Shown: positions 33,860-44,004 of the stretch, piece by piece
Layout of the letters: each line of letters opens with the position of its first letter
How positions within the stretch are numbered: the stretch's first letter is position 1
DNA from: Panicum virgatum
Lineage: Eukaryota > Streptophyta > Magnoliopsida > Poales > Poaceae
Assembly: GCF_016808335.1 (NCBI RefSeq)
Contig: NC_053141.1
Location: 19,413,756 to 19,477,755 of the forward strand
Length of the DNA: 64,000 nt
Direction: 5' to 3'
Made by a program: the position numbers and the translations under genes
Notes under the pieces: model-generated
Databases searched by the model: none
Told to the model about the DNA's origin: nothing
Seen by the model: only the letters and a program-made list of their open reading frames with translations

Positions 33860-36800
33860 CTACTCTGTGAGGCCAGTGGATAAGACCAGCCTCAGTCCGT
33901 TTTTTGTCGCCTCGATCCGATCACAGTCTTCAAGGGCGATCCCTGAGATCGGCTCTTGTCCTTCTGCATCCCAAGCGTGCATATCTGCGATGGAGACCTC
34001 GCTGGAATCGTCTGCAGGGACCACTTCTACTTCATCGCCATCCCATTGGACGAGGTACTGATGCATTGTGGAGGGGATACAACAGTTGGCATGAATCCAG
34101 TCCCTTCCAAGCAGCACTGTGTATGTACTCTTGCTGTTAACGATGAAGAATGATGTTGGTACAGTCTTGCGGCCTACTGTGAGTTCCACGTTAAGAACCC
34201 CCATCGCCTCCGATGGCTGTCCATTGAAGTCATTAAGCATCACATTGGTCTTGATCAGATCAGCAGAAGAACGACCCAATCGGCGCAGCACAGAGTATGG
34301 CATTAGGTTGACCGCAGCACCAGTGTCGACCAACATCCTGTTTACAGGCTTGCCATCGATGAAGCCCCTGAGATATAACCCCTTCAAGTGCTTGTATCTC
34401 TTCTCCTTGGGCTTCTCGAAAATGATTGGCCGTGGGCCGAGATCCAGCTGTGCGATGGCCGATTCTTCCAGTTGGGGTGCTCGAAACTTCGACGGGAGCA
34501 CGAACACCATGTTCACATCAGCCGATGGCTTCTCATCGGCTTTTGTCTGCTTGGGGTGCCACTCCTTCCTTGGAGGGCGCCTCTCTCCCCTCTGCGGTCG
34601 CCTGACTTGCTCCGCAAGATCCGGATGCGCTTTCCTCAGCACGTCAAGATACTTTGCTTCTGCCTCTTCCATATTGCGCAAGCGCTGAACTCTGTGCTTC
34701 TGTGACCGATTGAGCCCGTCAGGACACCACCATGGGCGATGGTACCTGTCTTCTTCCTCTAGCTCTAAATCACCCCCGGATGGGCGCCTCACGTGGTCAT
34801 CCTGACGCGTCCCGGGCCCCAAGCGCCGGAATACTGATGTCTTTTCCTGCTGGTGTCCTCGAGGCCTGCACTCCAAGCAATCATCTATAGTAGGTAATCG
34901 GCTCATGCCGGAATTCCAACAGTACCTGAACAACGGGCAATGCCAGTGGTCGCGAATAGCCTGGCGTCTCCCCAAGGTCCTTCCTGAGCGGTGCTCGTAC
35001 TCGTCTTCTTCCGATTCGTATCGGCGGCGTAGATGGTACTGGTATTGGTATTTTTCCAGAAGCCGATTAGAAGCTGGGAGCTGATTGCGGATGTGGCGCA
35101 CCTGCTCTTCAGTCACATGCCGCTGTTCCAGCTCACGTTCATCTTGTGGCCGTTTGCCAGAAACGGCCTCTCTCCTCTGCTTGTCATGGCGGCGCATGGG
35201 TCCCACCATGTTGATCTGGAATGCCAAGTCCTGGCCCTCGGCTCCGAAGGCTGACAGCTCCACCACGTTAGCTTGCGGGAAGGGCTTGGTGTCGACCTTC
35301 ATCGTGTGTTGAGCCAGGATTAATCGGCCTTGCTCGATAGCCGATTGTATCTGACGACGTAGCTCCTTGCACTGACCCGTGGAATGAGTGAACGAGTGGT
35401 GCCATTTACAGTACAGTCTTCCCTGCAGCTCTTGGGCCGTTGGCAACTTGTGATTCTCTGGGAGCTTCAGCTGTTTTTCTTTGAGGAGCAGATCAAATAT
35501 CTGCTCCGCCTTGGTCACGTCGAAGTCGAAGCCCTTCACAAGTCCCTGCTATTTGACCCACTTACACGGGACAGGGTTTGCCCCCCGGGTCCACTCTGCC
35601 ACGGCTACTTCTTGCTCCTCGCCAGAGTTGTCAGATTCTTCAGCCTGTGCCATGTTTACATGACGCTTGAACTTGTCCTGGTACAGCTCAGGGTGGTAAT
35701 GCTCGTATGCTGTAAGCTTCTGCACCAGGTGCGCCAGAGACGTGAACTCCAACTGAAAAGCCGCATCCTTGATCGGCTTAGCGAGTCCCAGGATAGCCAG
35801 ATCGACTGCCTCCTTCCCTGTGATGCGCGATGAGTAGCATCGGTTCTTGACCTCCCTGAAGCGCTGTATGTATTCTGACACAGTCTCTCCTCGCTTCTGC
35901 CTGACTTGGGCGAGGTCGGCAATTCCGGCTTCTGCAGCTTCCGAGTGGTACTGAGTATGGAATTGATCTTCAAGCTGCCTCCAAGTCCGAATCGAATCCG
36001 GAACCAGTGACGCATACCATCCAAAAGCTGGGCCTGTAAGAGATTGGCCGAAGAACAGGACCCTCAATGGATCCGAAACTGAGATCATCCCAAGCTGCGT
36101 TAAGTATCGGCTCACATGCTCGATGGAGCTGGCTCCTTCTGACCCGTTGAACTTGGTGAACTCAGGAAGCCGATACTTGGGTGGCAATGGGATCAAGTCA
36201 TAGTCGCTTGGATATGGCTTGGAATAGCCGACCGCTTTCCTCTTGGGCAGGATGCCGAACTGGTCTCTGAGTATTGCACTGACCTGCTCCACACTAAGAA
36301 CTCCTGGGGCCGATGGCTCAGCACTCGGCCCAGTAGCGTACTTTGCCAGCCACGCTTGTTTTTCTGCGTCTACTCCAGAAGCTCCTGGGTTCATCACCTG
36401 CACCGATCGTGCTGGACTGACGTTGTCAGGGATGTAGGCGCACGTGTAGCCGTGCGGAATCTCCTTAGGTGGCTCGGTGAGGAACTGGCCTTCCTCAGGA
36501 TCACCGCCGATCTTGTGGACGACGTAGATCGGCGAGCTCTATGGTCTGGGAGCTGCAAATGAGAATGACAGTTGCGGCCTAGAATGTAGTGCAGCTTCCT
36601 CTGTGTGACTCCCCAGGATTGGCCCCGATGGAGAGTACTGGTTCTTGATTATCTCCTGGATGACGCGATGGGCCATGCGCTCTAGCTCGTTCATCAGGCT
36701 CTGAGAATGCCGATGAAGCGAATGGGCCACCATGTAGTTCATCTCCTGACGCAGGGCCCTGGTGCGCTCCTCTGATGGTACAGATAGGTCCACATTGTCG

Positions 36801-37018
36801 AGAGCGCCTTCAGGCGAGAACCCCTTCCACCTGATGCCATGGTTGCGGGTCCTCTCAAAAGAGCCGATGAGATCGGCTTCCAACAGAACTTTGACCTCAT
36901 CATACTTCTCCTTATGTTCAGGAGGAAGCTCTTCATACGTGACGGGCTTGAGAGCGGGTTCTTGGTCTTGAGCTCCAGTCATTGTTGCAGTAGATGTTGT
37001 TGCCGAGAAGAGTCCCAC
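33860..37018 (-). pseudogene. Gypsy Gag-protease polyprotein with two in-frame TAG stops
   Basis: One frame from ATG 37018 to 33860, broken by TAG at 36538-36536 and TAG at 35548-35546. Segment 36403-35549 contains the Ty3 Gag core (YLTQLGMISVSDPLRVLFFG ... WRQLEDQFHTQYH ... RQKRGETVSEYIQRF). Segment 35539-33860 carries CKWHHSFTHSTGQCKEL, a charged linker and the aspartic protease motif LVDTGAAVNLMPYSVL near 34325. A frame change precedes RT, at about 33540-33860. The two TAGs fall where Gln would be natural, so C-to-T mutation or suppression are both possible. Confidence 0.9.
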
Positions 37019-37032
37019 CGGGTGTGCCAGAA
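37012..37032 (-). other. Primer binding site region of the Gypsy element
   Basis: On the - strand CTGGCACACCCGGTGGGA lies two to four bases after the 5' LTR end. The position and TGG start are right for a PBS; I do not assign the tRNA. Confidence 0.7.
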
Positions 37033-37034
37033 TG

Positions 37035-38249
37035 TGTTGTCAGTCGAAACCCACCGGCGAGCAGCGACGGGCAACACGAAGAGCCGGGAGGTTGCTGGGG
37101 CACTGGCAGGCACTGCTCCCTCGTCGACGGCCCGCAATTCCGTCATGCGCCCGGAGGTTTTGTGGAAAATCGGGCGTGCCACCTGACCTATACCCGATCA
37201 GGAGGGTGCAAACGTGCTCCGAACAGTTTCCTGCATACAAAGACACGCGTAAACGTAAGTCCGAGCCGTGGTCGGCTCCCCGGGACGACTCTTGCATCGG
37301 CTTTAAAGAGCCGATCGTGTCCCGGTATCAGATCGGATCTGATCGTATCCAGATATGGTAAATAGAGCAAATAACTGTAAAACTGCTTCAATTAAATCTA
37401 ACTAATCTAATCCACGATGGTAAAAGCTTCACTACTAGATCGGAACATCCTACACGTGACTAGGCCTAATGAACATAACAGACAACTAAACCATAACCCA
37501 AAACAGAGGCCTAAGAACTAGCAAGAGCCGATTCCCGGAACAATCCCTATCAAGGCTAAGGTAAAGCATCTACTACACCACCGGATCGTCCAACCCGTTT
37601 GCAAGGCCTAACCTAGCAGATATTACGCAAACTCTTAAGATAAGAGCAAATCATAACAGATCAGATCTATTAGACTCAAAAGAAGCAGGGTGTTGCCTCT
37701 GTGTAACTAGTTCTATGCGACAAGAACTAGCATGAGATTGAAACGTGACTACACAGAGACAACATGATATTAGTAGATGATAAACAACGAAAGCATGATG
37801 AATCTATTGAAAGACATGCTACGAACATCAAGATAACAAGTACTACTCGCCATCAAAAATGCTTCAGTACGAGTAATACCAAGGTAAAAGCAAGAACAAT
37901 GCTGCCCTGATCGCGAGAAGCGATCAGGGCAGCATGGCGCTTACTTGGATGAAACCCTAGGATTAGGGGTGGCGATGCGCCGAGAGTTGTTGTTTACGAG
38001 TCGTGATGACGCTCTCTTTCATGAATAACAAAGGATACATATTTATAGTCCGGAGACTTGGGAAACAATCTAAACTAATCATGTCCCGATCGGACTCTAT
38101 CTCTAATCTTAAACTAAATCTAAGGATACACGGCCCATGTGGCCCAGATGCTCACGCAGGAGCCGATTTACAAGTCTTCTTGATCTTCTGCTTTAAACCC
38201 ATCTTGCTTTCGGTCCATAAATTAACCCTGTTAATTTATGGCGATAACA
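37035..38249 (-). repeat. 5' LTR of the Gypsy element
   Basis: Partner of 24596-25810. The TATA box (CTATAAATA on the - strand) is at 38040-38048, so transcription should start near 38010. The 16-bp hairpin at 37899-37935 would then lie in the RNA leader. Confidence 0.96.
38040..38048 (-). promoter_or_regulatory. Gypsy LTR TATA box
   Basis: CTATAAATA on the - strand inside the 5' LTR; the same box is at 25601-25609 in the 3' LTR. Confidence 0.7.
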
Positions 38250-38254
38250 TCAGC
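38250..38254. repeat. Target-site duplication TCAGC, right copy
   Basis: Directly follows the LTR end GATAACA; identical to 24591-24595. Confidence 0.95.
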
Positions 38255-38376
38255 TCACTAAACAGCGGTCGACTATCAAACATCAAAGAAACACTGTCCA
38301 TTCCAACAAATGTGACATTCGAAAACTAATCTATCTCAACAATTCCTCCATGATAAACGGTCACTACATTGTCCAT
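38255..38376 (-). pseudogene. MULE transposase, N-terminal segment
   Basis: The ATG at 38376-38374 opens MDNVVTVYHGGIVEID followed by one stop, then NVTFVGMDSVSLMFDSRPLFSEL, ending exactly at the Gypsy TSD. The frame continues at 24595 into [16 protein letters not shown]. The HGG-type opening is usual for grass MULE transposases. Upstream (38377-38700, read on the - strand) is a GC-rich leader. Confidence 0.85.
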
Positions 38377-38491
38377 CTGGTTGGTGTGCACGACACAAAA
38401 TTTGTAATTAAATTGACACATTTCTTAACTAAACTTGCTCATATCACTATAAATAAATTGTCTATCTAAATACATTGTCCATCTGGTTGGT
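38365..38491. repeat. 21-bp direct repeat overlapping the MULE start codon
   Basis: TACATTGTCCATCTGGTTGG plus T occurs at 38365-38385 and 38471-38491, a period of 106 bases. The AT-rich insert between the copies contrasts with the GC-rich leader beyond. Confidence 0.85.
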
Positions 38492-38599
38492 TGGTGCGGA
38501 CGGCAGGCTCGGGGGGCGGCGGCGGAGGCAAAACGACGGGGCGGAGGACGACGAAGGCGGGGGAGGTGCGGTAAACGGTGCAGGCGCGGTAAACGGTGA

Positions 38600-38717
38600 A
38601 TGGCCCCGGTCAAACTAAACGGTTAAGAACTCGGCGCCCTGATCAGCGGCGCCGAGGTCGGCGCCATGATCTACAGCGCCGAGCCTTCCGCCACGTCAGA
38701 CGCCACATCAGACATCT
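38600..38717. other. CGGCGCC-rich leader of the MULE gene
   Basis: Several CGGCGCC/GGCGCCG words with GATCTACAGCGCCGAG; similar words reappear at 39065-39105 beyond the MITE. This is probably the outer part of the MULE, split by the MITE, but the terminal inverted repeat was not delimited. Confidence 0.4.
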
Positions 38718-39052
38718 GGGCCCTGTTTGGCTTCCTGTATTAGAGTATACTAGGAAATTTTGACCGCTAATTACGGTGTTAAACAAAGCCAGTTTACAAA
38801 ACCAACTCCAAAACCCCGCGCTAGGAACCCTGAAGAATCTAATGAGGCATTTGACCGCGTGATTAGAGGATAGTTACTGTAGCATCACTGTATCCAATCA
38901 TCGATTAATTACCGTCATTATATTCATCGCGAAAAATTATACTCATTTCTAAAAAGGTTTTGCAAATAAACTTCATTTAGTACTGCATGCATGTGAGATT
39001 CTTTTCTCGGATTGCGTGATTTAGGATCTCTAGATTGAAACAAACAGAGCCC
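38718..39052. mobile_element. MITE-like element (GGGCCCTGTTTG termini)
   Basis: The left end GGGCCCTGTTTGG and the right end CAAACAGAGCCC are inverted repeats with one mismatch. The 335-bp AT-rich interior resembles those at 53230 and 63225. No TSD resolved. Confidence 0.65.
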
Positions 39053-40340
39053 TGGTTTGTGCGGGCGTGGCACCTCGGCGCCATGGTCTGTGGTGCCGAC
39101 GTGTTATCTCGACGGACGAAGAAAGGGAGACGACAAGCAGCAGCAGGAGCAGCAGCGCTCATGCACCGTGCCATACGGCAACCATGCATGCACATCGCCG
39201 ATAACAGAATGGCTCTCGGCCTGCCGCGCCGCTTGTCGGCTTGTCGCCGCGCTCCCGGCCTCTGCCCGGCCGCTGTCGTCTCCGGTCGATCGAGAGCGGA
39301 GAGCCACCGTACGAGTCGCACGCCCGAGATTGACGTGTGGTGGGGATCCACATCCGAATCCGGTCCACCCATGGTATCGGACGCGCGTGATGCTATGTGC
39401 TCTGCTCTGCTAGTCGTATCCGTAGCGCTGTTCTGTTCCTTTGAGTACGCGTACGCGGTACGCACACGCGCGCGACATGATGGCTGCTAGCCTGCTACCG
39501 AACGAACAACAGCATTTCGGAACCGAGGAAGGATCAACTAACGTCAAGTTTCCTCTTGCAGGTTTTGTAAGTGTAATCCAGAGACCAAAACATAATTTAT
39601 AGGAATACACTAAGCCATGGTGCTAGTCTCAATGCATACTTTCGTTGCACAGCTACTAAGATTAAGAATTTGATAGTCGAACCGGGGGAATGTTATGGAG
39701 ATAAACTATTCTCTCATTCTATAAAACTTTTCTTTATCTCTTCTCTTAATAAATTTGTTACGTCAGTAAATTTGCTGATGTGATATAAATTTTAATGTCA
39801 TAAAACTTATATAAAACCTCCACTATCACTGGTCTAACTAACATTACGGATGATATAAAAGTATAAAGTGGGCGATCTGATCTAGGTGGTGGCCGGCCAT
39901 ACATGTTGGCCATGAATGATGTAATATGCAACGCAGCCAGACGACCTTGGCACGCACCCAACAGTGCTCCTACCCAAGTACCCAACAGTGCTGCACATTG
40001 CACGCCTCCGATCCCCGGCCCCTGCCGGGCCCCGCGCTGCCAGCCATCTCTTGCATTGTCCCCCGCTGTTGAGACAAATTATTAGCGGCCCCCCACGGGT
40101 AGGGTCAGGATCCTGCAAAACCAGCTCCTGTCGAGTACGTACTCCTGCCTGGGTAGTAGAATACCTGGAGTAGTATATAGTACTACTACAATACCTGGGT
40201 AGTCCTGTTTTCCTAATTTCCCATCATGTCAAAAGTACCTTCTCCTGCCTCTGCACTGTTTCATATCATTCCTATGAGAAATTCAGATTACCTGGGTGTT
40301 GGAGAAGACTTGGACGTATGAATTTGAATGGCTTAAAATT
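39053..40340. other. Intergenic sequence, no supportable gene
   Basis: GC-rich at 39060-39470 with overlapping ORFs on both strands (up to 162 aa) that lack recognisable domains, then AT-rich with short repeats. I see no reliable coding or RNA gene. Confidence 0.5.
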
Positions 40341-40359
40341 TACCACTACGTGAGAACTC

Positions 40360-40645
40360 CTGATTTGTAACGGGCACATATGGCCTTTTGTAATGGGCAT
40401 ATCACCCGTTACCGTTATCGGGTTACTAATGACCCATCATCAGTAACGGGTATTTGCCCGTTACCAAAAACAGTCATTTGTAATGGGCATTAAGTAAATG
40501 CCCGTTACCTATAACAGAATATCGGTAACGGGCATCAATTATGCCCATTACCAATAACAAAATATCAGTAATGGGCATCATTACATCCGTTACCGATAAT
40601 AGTTATAGGTAACGGATATTATGGTAATGCCCATTACCTATGTGA
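40360..40645. repeat. CACTA left subterminal repeat array
   Basis: About a dozen copies in both orientations of TAATGGGCAT/TAACGGGCAT-like words. Subterminal arrays of this kind bind the CACTA accessory transposase in known systems. Confidence 0.88.
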
Positions 40646-40649
40646 AATT

Positions 40650-41343
40650 AAAAAATAAAAAAAAATTAAAAAAATTTCTATTCATTTATTACATCCATAC
40701 TCAGTTATATCCATACACATTATTAGAGTCCTATAGAAAACATAAATTGTATCCAACAAAACAAAAAGTTAGCAATATCATCCCTCGTGCCCTCTAGCTC
40801 TGTACTCCTCTGTGTTAGCCAGCTGCAGGCAATAGAGAGAGAGCTAGTAATTAATTTTGCATGTCACTTCATATCCAATAGTATTTAGCTATTTAAAAAA
40901 ACACAGTAACAGCCATGTTGAGGTTTATAAGAGCAAGCTTCAAACAATTTGAACCCACATATCCAATTATCACAACAATTGACTGAGATTTGAGAATGAC
41001 ATCTAGCTGTCAAAATTATTGAACCAGAGAGCGCAAAATCATCTTCAGAGCTTTCAGATATCATTTTGTTATCTACAGGATATCAACACATCGAATGAAA
41101 TTTTAGAGCCAAATGGCTCCAACAGTTTAGAGCAATAAGGCATTTTTGTACTGGTCACAAGGCAGCAACAACAGTACATCATATAGAATAAACTAGTAAA
41201 AGCAACATGGCAAAATCGGTAGTCAAAACACATGCACAAAGAATATAGCATTCCGATCTTACAGGTAATATACAGGGCATTTAGTGTTACTACCTTATAG
41301 ACAAACAATGGAGCAACTAAAATTAGGAGCACTTATCTACAGT
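40650..41343. other. CACTA interior, AT-rich, no gene seen
   Basis: Poly-A-rich and AT-rich sequence between the subterminal array and the solo LTR. No supportable ORF. Confidence 0.5.
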
Positions 41344-42837
41344 TGTAAGGATCACCGGGGTGTCCGACTCTAGAGGGGGAGGGGGTGAATAGGGTCGCTA
41401 ATCGCTTTCTATCCTAGGGCTCAATCTATTTGCATGAGATAAACCTAACACGTCCTACACATACTAGTTATGACTAAGGTTTATCTATGCTACTCTCTAC
41501 TTACCCCTAAAAGACTTGCAACCTATAGCCAATACTAATCAAACTAACTAGGAAAGTAAAGTCACGCAAGATAGAGTAAATGCGGAAACGTAATACGGTA
41601 AGTAAAGAGGTAAGGGAGAGAATATGCAAACTCCCGTGAAGACACCAAGTCACACGATTTAACGTGGTTCGGTAAGGACACCAAGTCCCTCCCTACGTCC
41701 ACGGTCACTTGTCCAACAAGAACAAGTGTGATGCCGAGTCTCTTCGCTTAATCACCATCTTGCTTTTGCCACCAAGGCTCCCGGCAAGCAAAGGCTAAGT
41801 GACCCCAAGTCACCAAGACAAGGTCACCGCCACCGTCTCTCTCGAAGCGTCACTCACGGCACCGTTTTCACTATTGGAGCTTCTCACCAAGAGGGGTCTC
41901 CTTCTCCACACAAAGTGTCGTTGCCTCTCCACACTTAGTCGGAGAGTCACACGACGAGTACACAAGATGTTTGCCGCAACAAGGCTTCTCTTAAGGGAGC
42001 TCTTGCAAGAACTAATCCCTATTACAAGCACTAAGCACTCTCACAAGTGTGCTTAAGCCTCTATGATGTGCAATGATGCTCTAAGGTGGTTGGAGGTGTT
42101 CTTAAAGTGTAGCAGGCTTCAGCAACTCCAGCACTTGCAAATGACCCGGCCTTGGGGGTATATATAGGCCACACACCCCAAAAGAGCCGTTGGGAAAAGG
42201 CTGACGAAATCCCTTAACGCCGGTTGATCCGACGCTCAGTTTATGTCATCACCGGTTTAACCGGTGAGTGTATTTTCCCAGCAACTTAGCCGTTACTGCT
42301 CCAACGGCTACTTGATCAATTGCACCGACGCTCTTGAAATCATCGTCGGTATAACCGGTGAGTGCAAGCTCAGAAACCCCCCGAAAAATAGTCTCTGGAC
42401 AACTGCACCGACGCTCACTTTGCCTTGATCATCGGTTTAACCGGTGCCTGTAAAACTCCTGCTGTCTCTTCGGCCTCCAAGTCCATTACACCGGTGAGTG
42501 TAAAATACCCAACGTCGGTTAATCCGGTGCCAAGTTCATTGCACCGATGAGTGCAATTTGCTCATCATCATTTTAACCGGTGATAGCAAATTGTCTTCGT
42601 CTTGATCTTATCGACTTGGATTTCTTCACGGTCTCTTCAATTCTTGTCCCTTGGACCGAAGAGGTTTCAGGGCGCTGCCCTTCAGGCCTAGCTACGCCTA
42701 ACTTCTCTTTGTCATCACTTGAACCTAAAAGCCTGAGAATGGTCATCTTAACAATCATATTACTCCAAGTGTTGTGTGTGTCATCAATCGCCAAAACATT
42801 ATATTGAAATATGGCATAAGAGGCCATTTTCGCTACA
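41344..42837 (-). repeat. Solo LTR of a SIRE-like Copia element
   Basis: TGTAAGGATC...GCTACA ends, 1494 bp, no internal region. Flanks ACAGT (41339-41343) and ACAGC (42838-42842) form a TSD with one mismatch. The TATA box (CCTATATATA, - strand) is at 42159-42168. The CCGGTTTAACCGG palindrome array lies at 42215-42590 just upstream. It is related to, but distinct from, the LTR at 21357-23026. It arose by LTR-LTR recombination. Confidence 0.87.
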
Positions 42838-42842
42838 ACAGC

Positions 42843-43995
42843 CCAGAGACAAGATATCTATATAGCAAATAATCAAATGAGCACGACAACTCATCACTAG
42901 CAAATATATGTTTCCAAAGCTCAAACAAAAGAAGAGGCTTATCTCAAGTCTGGTGTACCACATTTGTAATGGAGCATGCTAATAGCATGCAACTTATATG
43001 GCTAAGCAAATAAATGAATGCGTAGCACATAAGGTGGATGTAGAATTGCTGATTCTGTCAAGAAATATTGTTACTTGATTATCGATGCAGTGCTCCACGT
43101 GACCAGCGGATCTTCATGCTGCAGAACGCGTGACTGTTGCCACAGCGTGTCCCATCTTGACTCAGGCTGTATCTGGATATTTGGGCCAGCTGTCCTTTAA
43201 CTGGAACAGAATGAATTAATTCATATCAAGTGTGCCATTAGCTACAATGTTTATGTTTGATACTAAAGCTTACTAACAAAAGAAGTAAAGAACCATAGAT
43301 CAGTACTAAAATTTAAGAGGGTCTCTCAAATGACCATGTCATATAGAGGACAAAACTATGAACCTATCCACTCCTAAACATTTAGCCAATCGAAAGAGCA
43401 AAGGTACAGAACTCCTAAACGGGCCATATAACAGCAAAGATCAGTACTTGATTCCTGATGAGTTAAAATAATAATAGTACAAAGCTAGTACTAACAGGCT
43501 AAGGAAATTGTTCAATCATAATAATAGGCTAGTACTAACAGCCTAACAGAGATATCTAGTAGTCAGGTATCTAGTACTAAGCTAAGGAAATTGTTCAAGC
43601 ATAATAATAGGCTAATAAGTAATAAACATAAAAGTGTTCAACAGAAGTAATACAAAGTTAGCACGGGATGGTGGATCTGTACCTGATAACTAGGACCAAA
43701 GGCCAACCCAGTGAGCTTGGACTTATCCTGCTGTGGTCGATTCTTCATCAGCTCCACCTGATCTACCTCTAAAATCAGGCTAATATTAATTCCAGACATA
43801 GTGCAGAACTATATATCGCCTAAATAGAGCTAACATGAAAATAAATTCCATGCTATGCGAGTAAATAGTTCTTAGTAAATGCACGGTTTGGTTCACTTGT
43901 AGGTATGAGTACGCATACTAGCAGACACAAGCCACCGGTCTAATCAGATGGTCTAACCAAGCAGGAGTTATGTCGATCTTATTGATGAGCCAGAA
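42843..43995. other. CACTA interior, no gene seen
   Basis: AT-rich sequence with a few short internal repeats (AATAATAGGCTA-like words near 43500-43620) and no supportable ORF. Confidence 0.5.
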
Positions 43996-44004
43996 TAACG
44001 CAAA

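Larger units (their letters stand above)
24596..38249 (-). mobile_element. Ty3/gypsy Tat-like retrotransposon with convergent plant-mobile-domain gene
   Basis: A 13,654-bp element in reverse orientation with 1215-bp LTRs (24596-25810 and 37035-38249, TGTTGT...AACA) and 5-bp TSD TCAGC. Gag, PR, RT, RNase H, a second RNase H and IN lie on the - strand from 37018 to 30340; RT before IN marks Ty3/gypsy. A second archaeal-type RNase H and extra antisense ORFs between pol and the 3' LTR mark the Tat lineage. The LTRs differ at about 22 positions by eye, about 2%. Confidence 0.96.

Noticed and set aside
39035..39490. Opposing 151- and 162-aa frames
   Set aside because: Mirror frames in GC-rich DNA without motif, splice context or conservation evidence.
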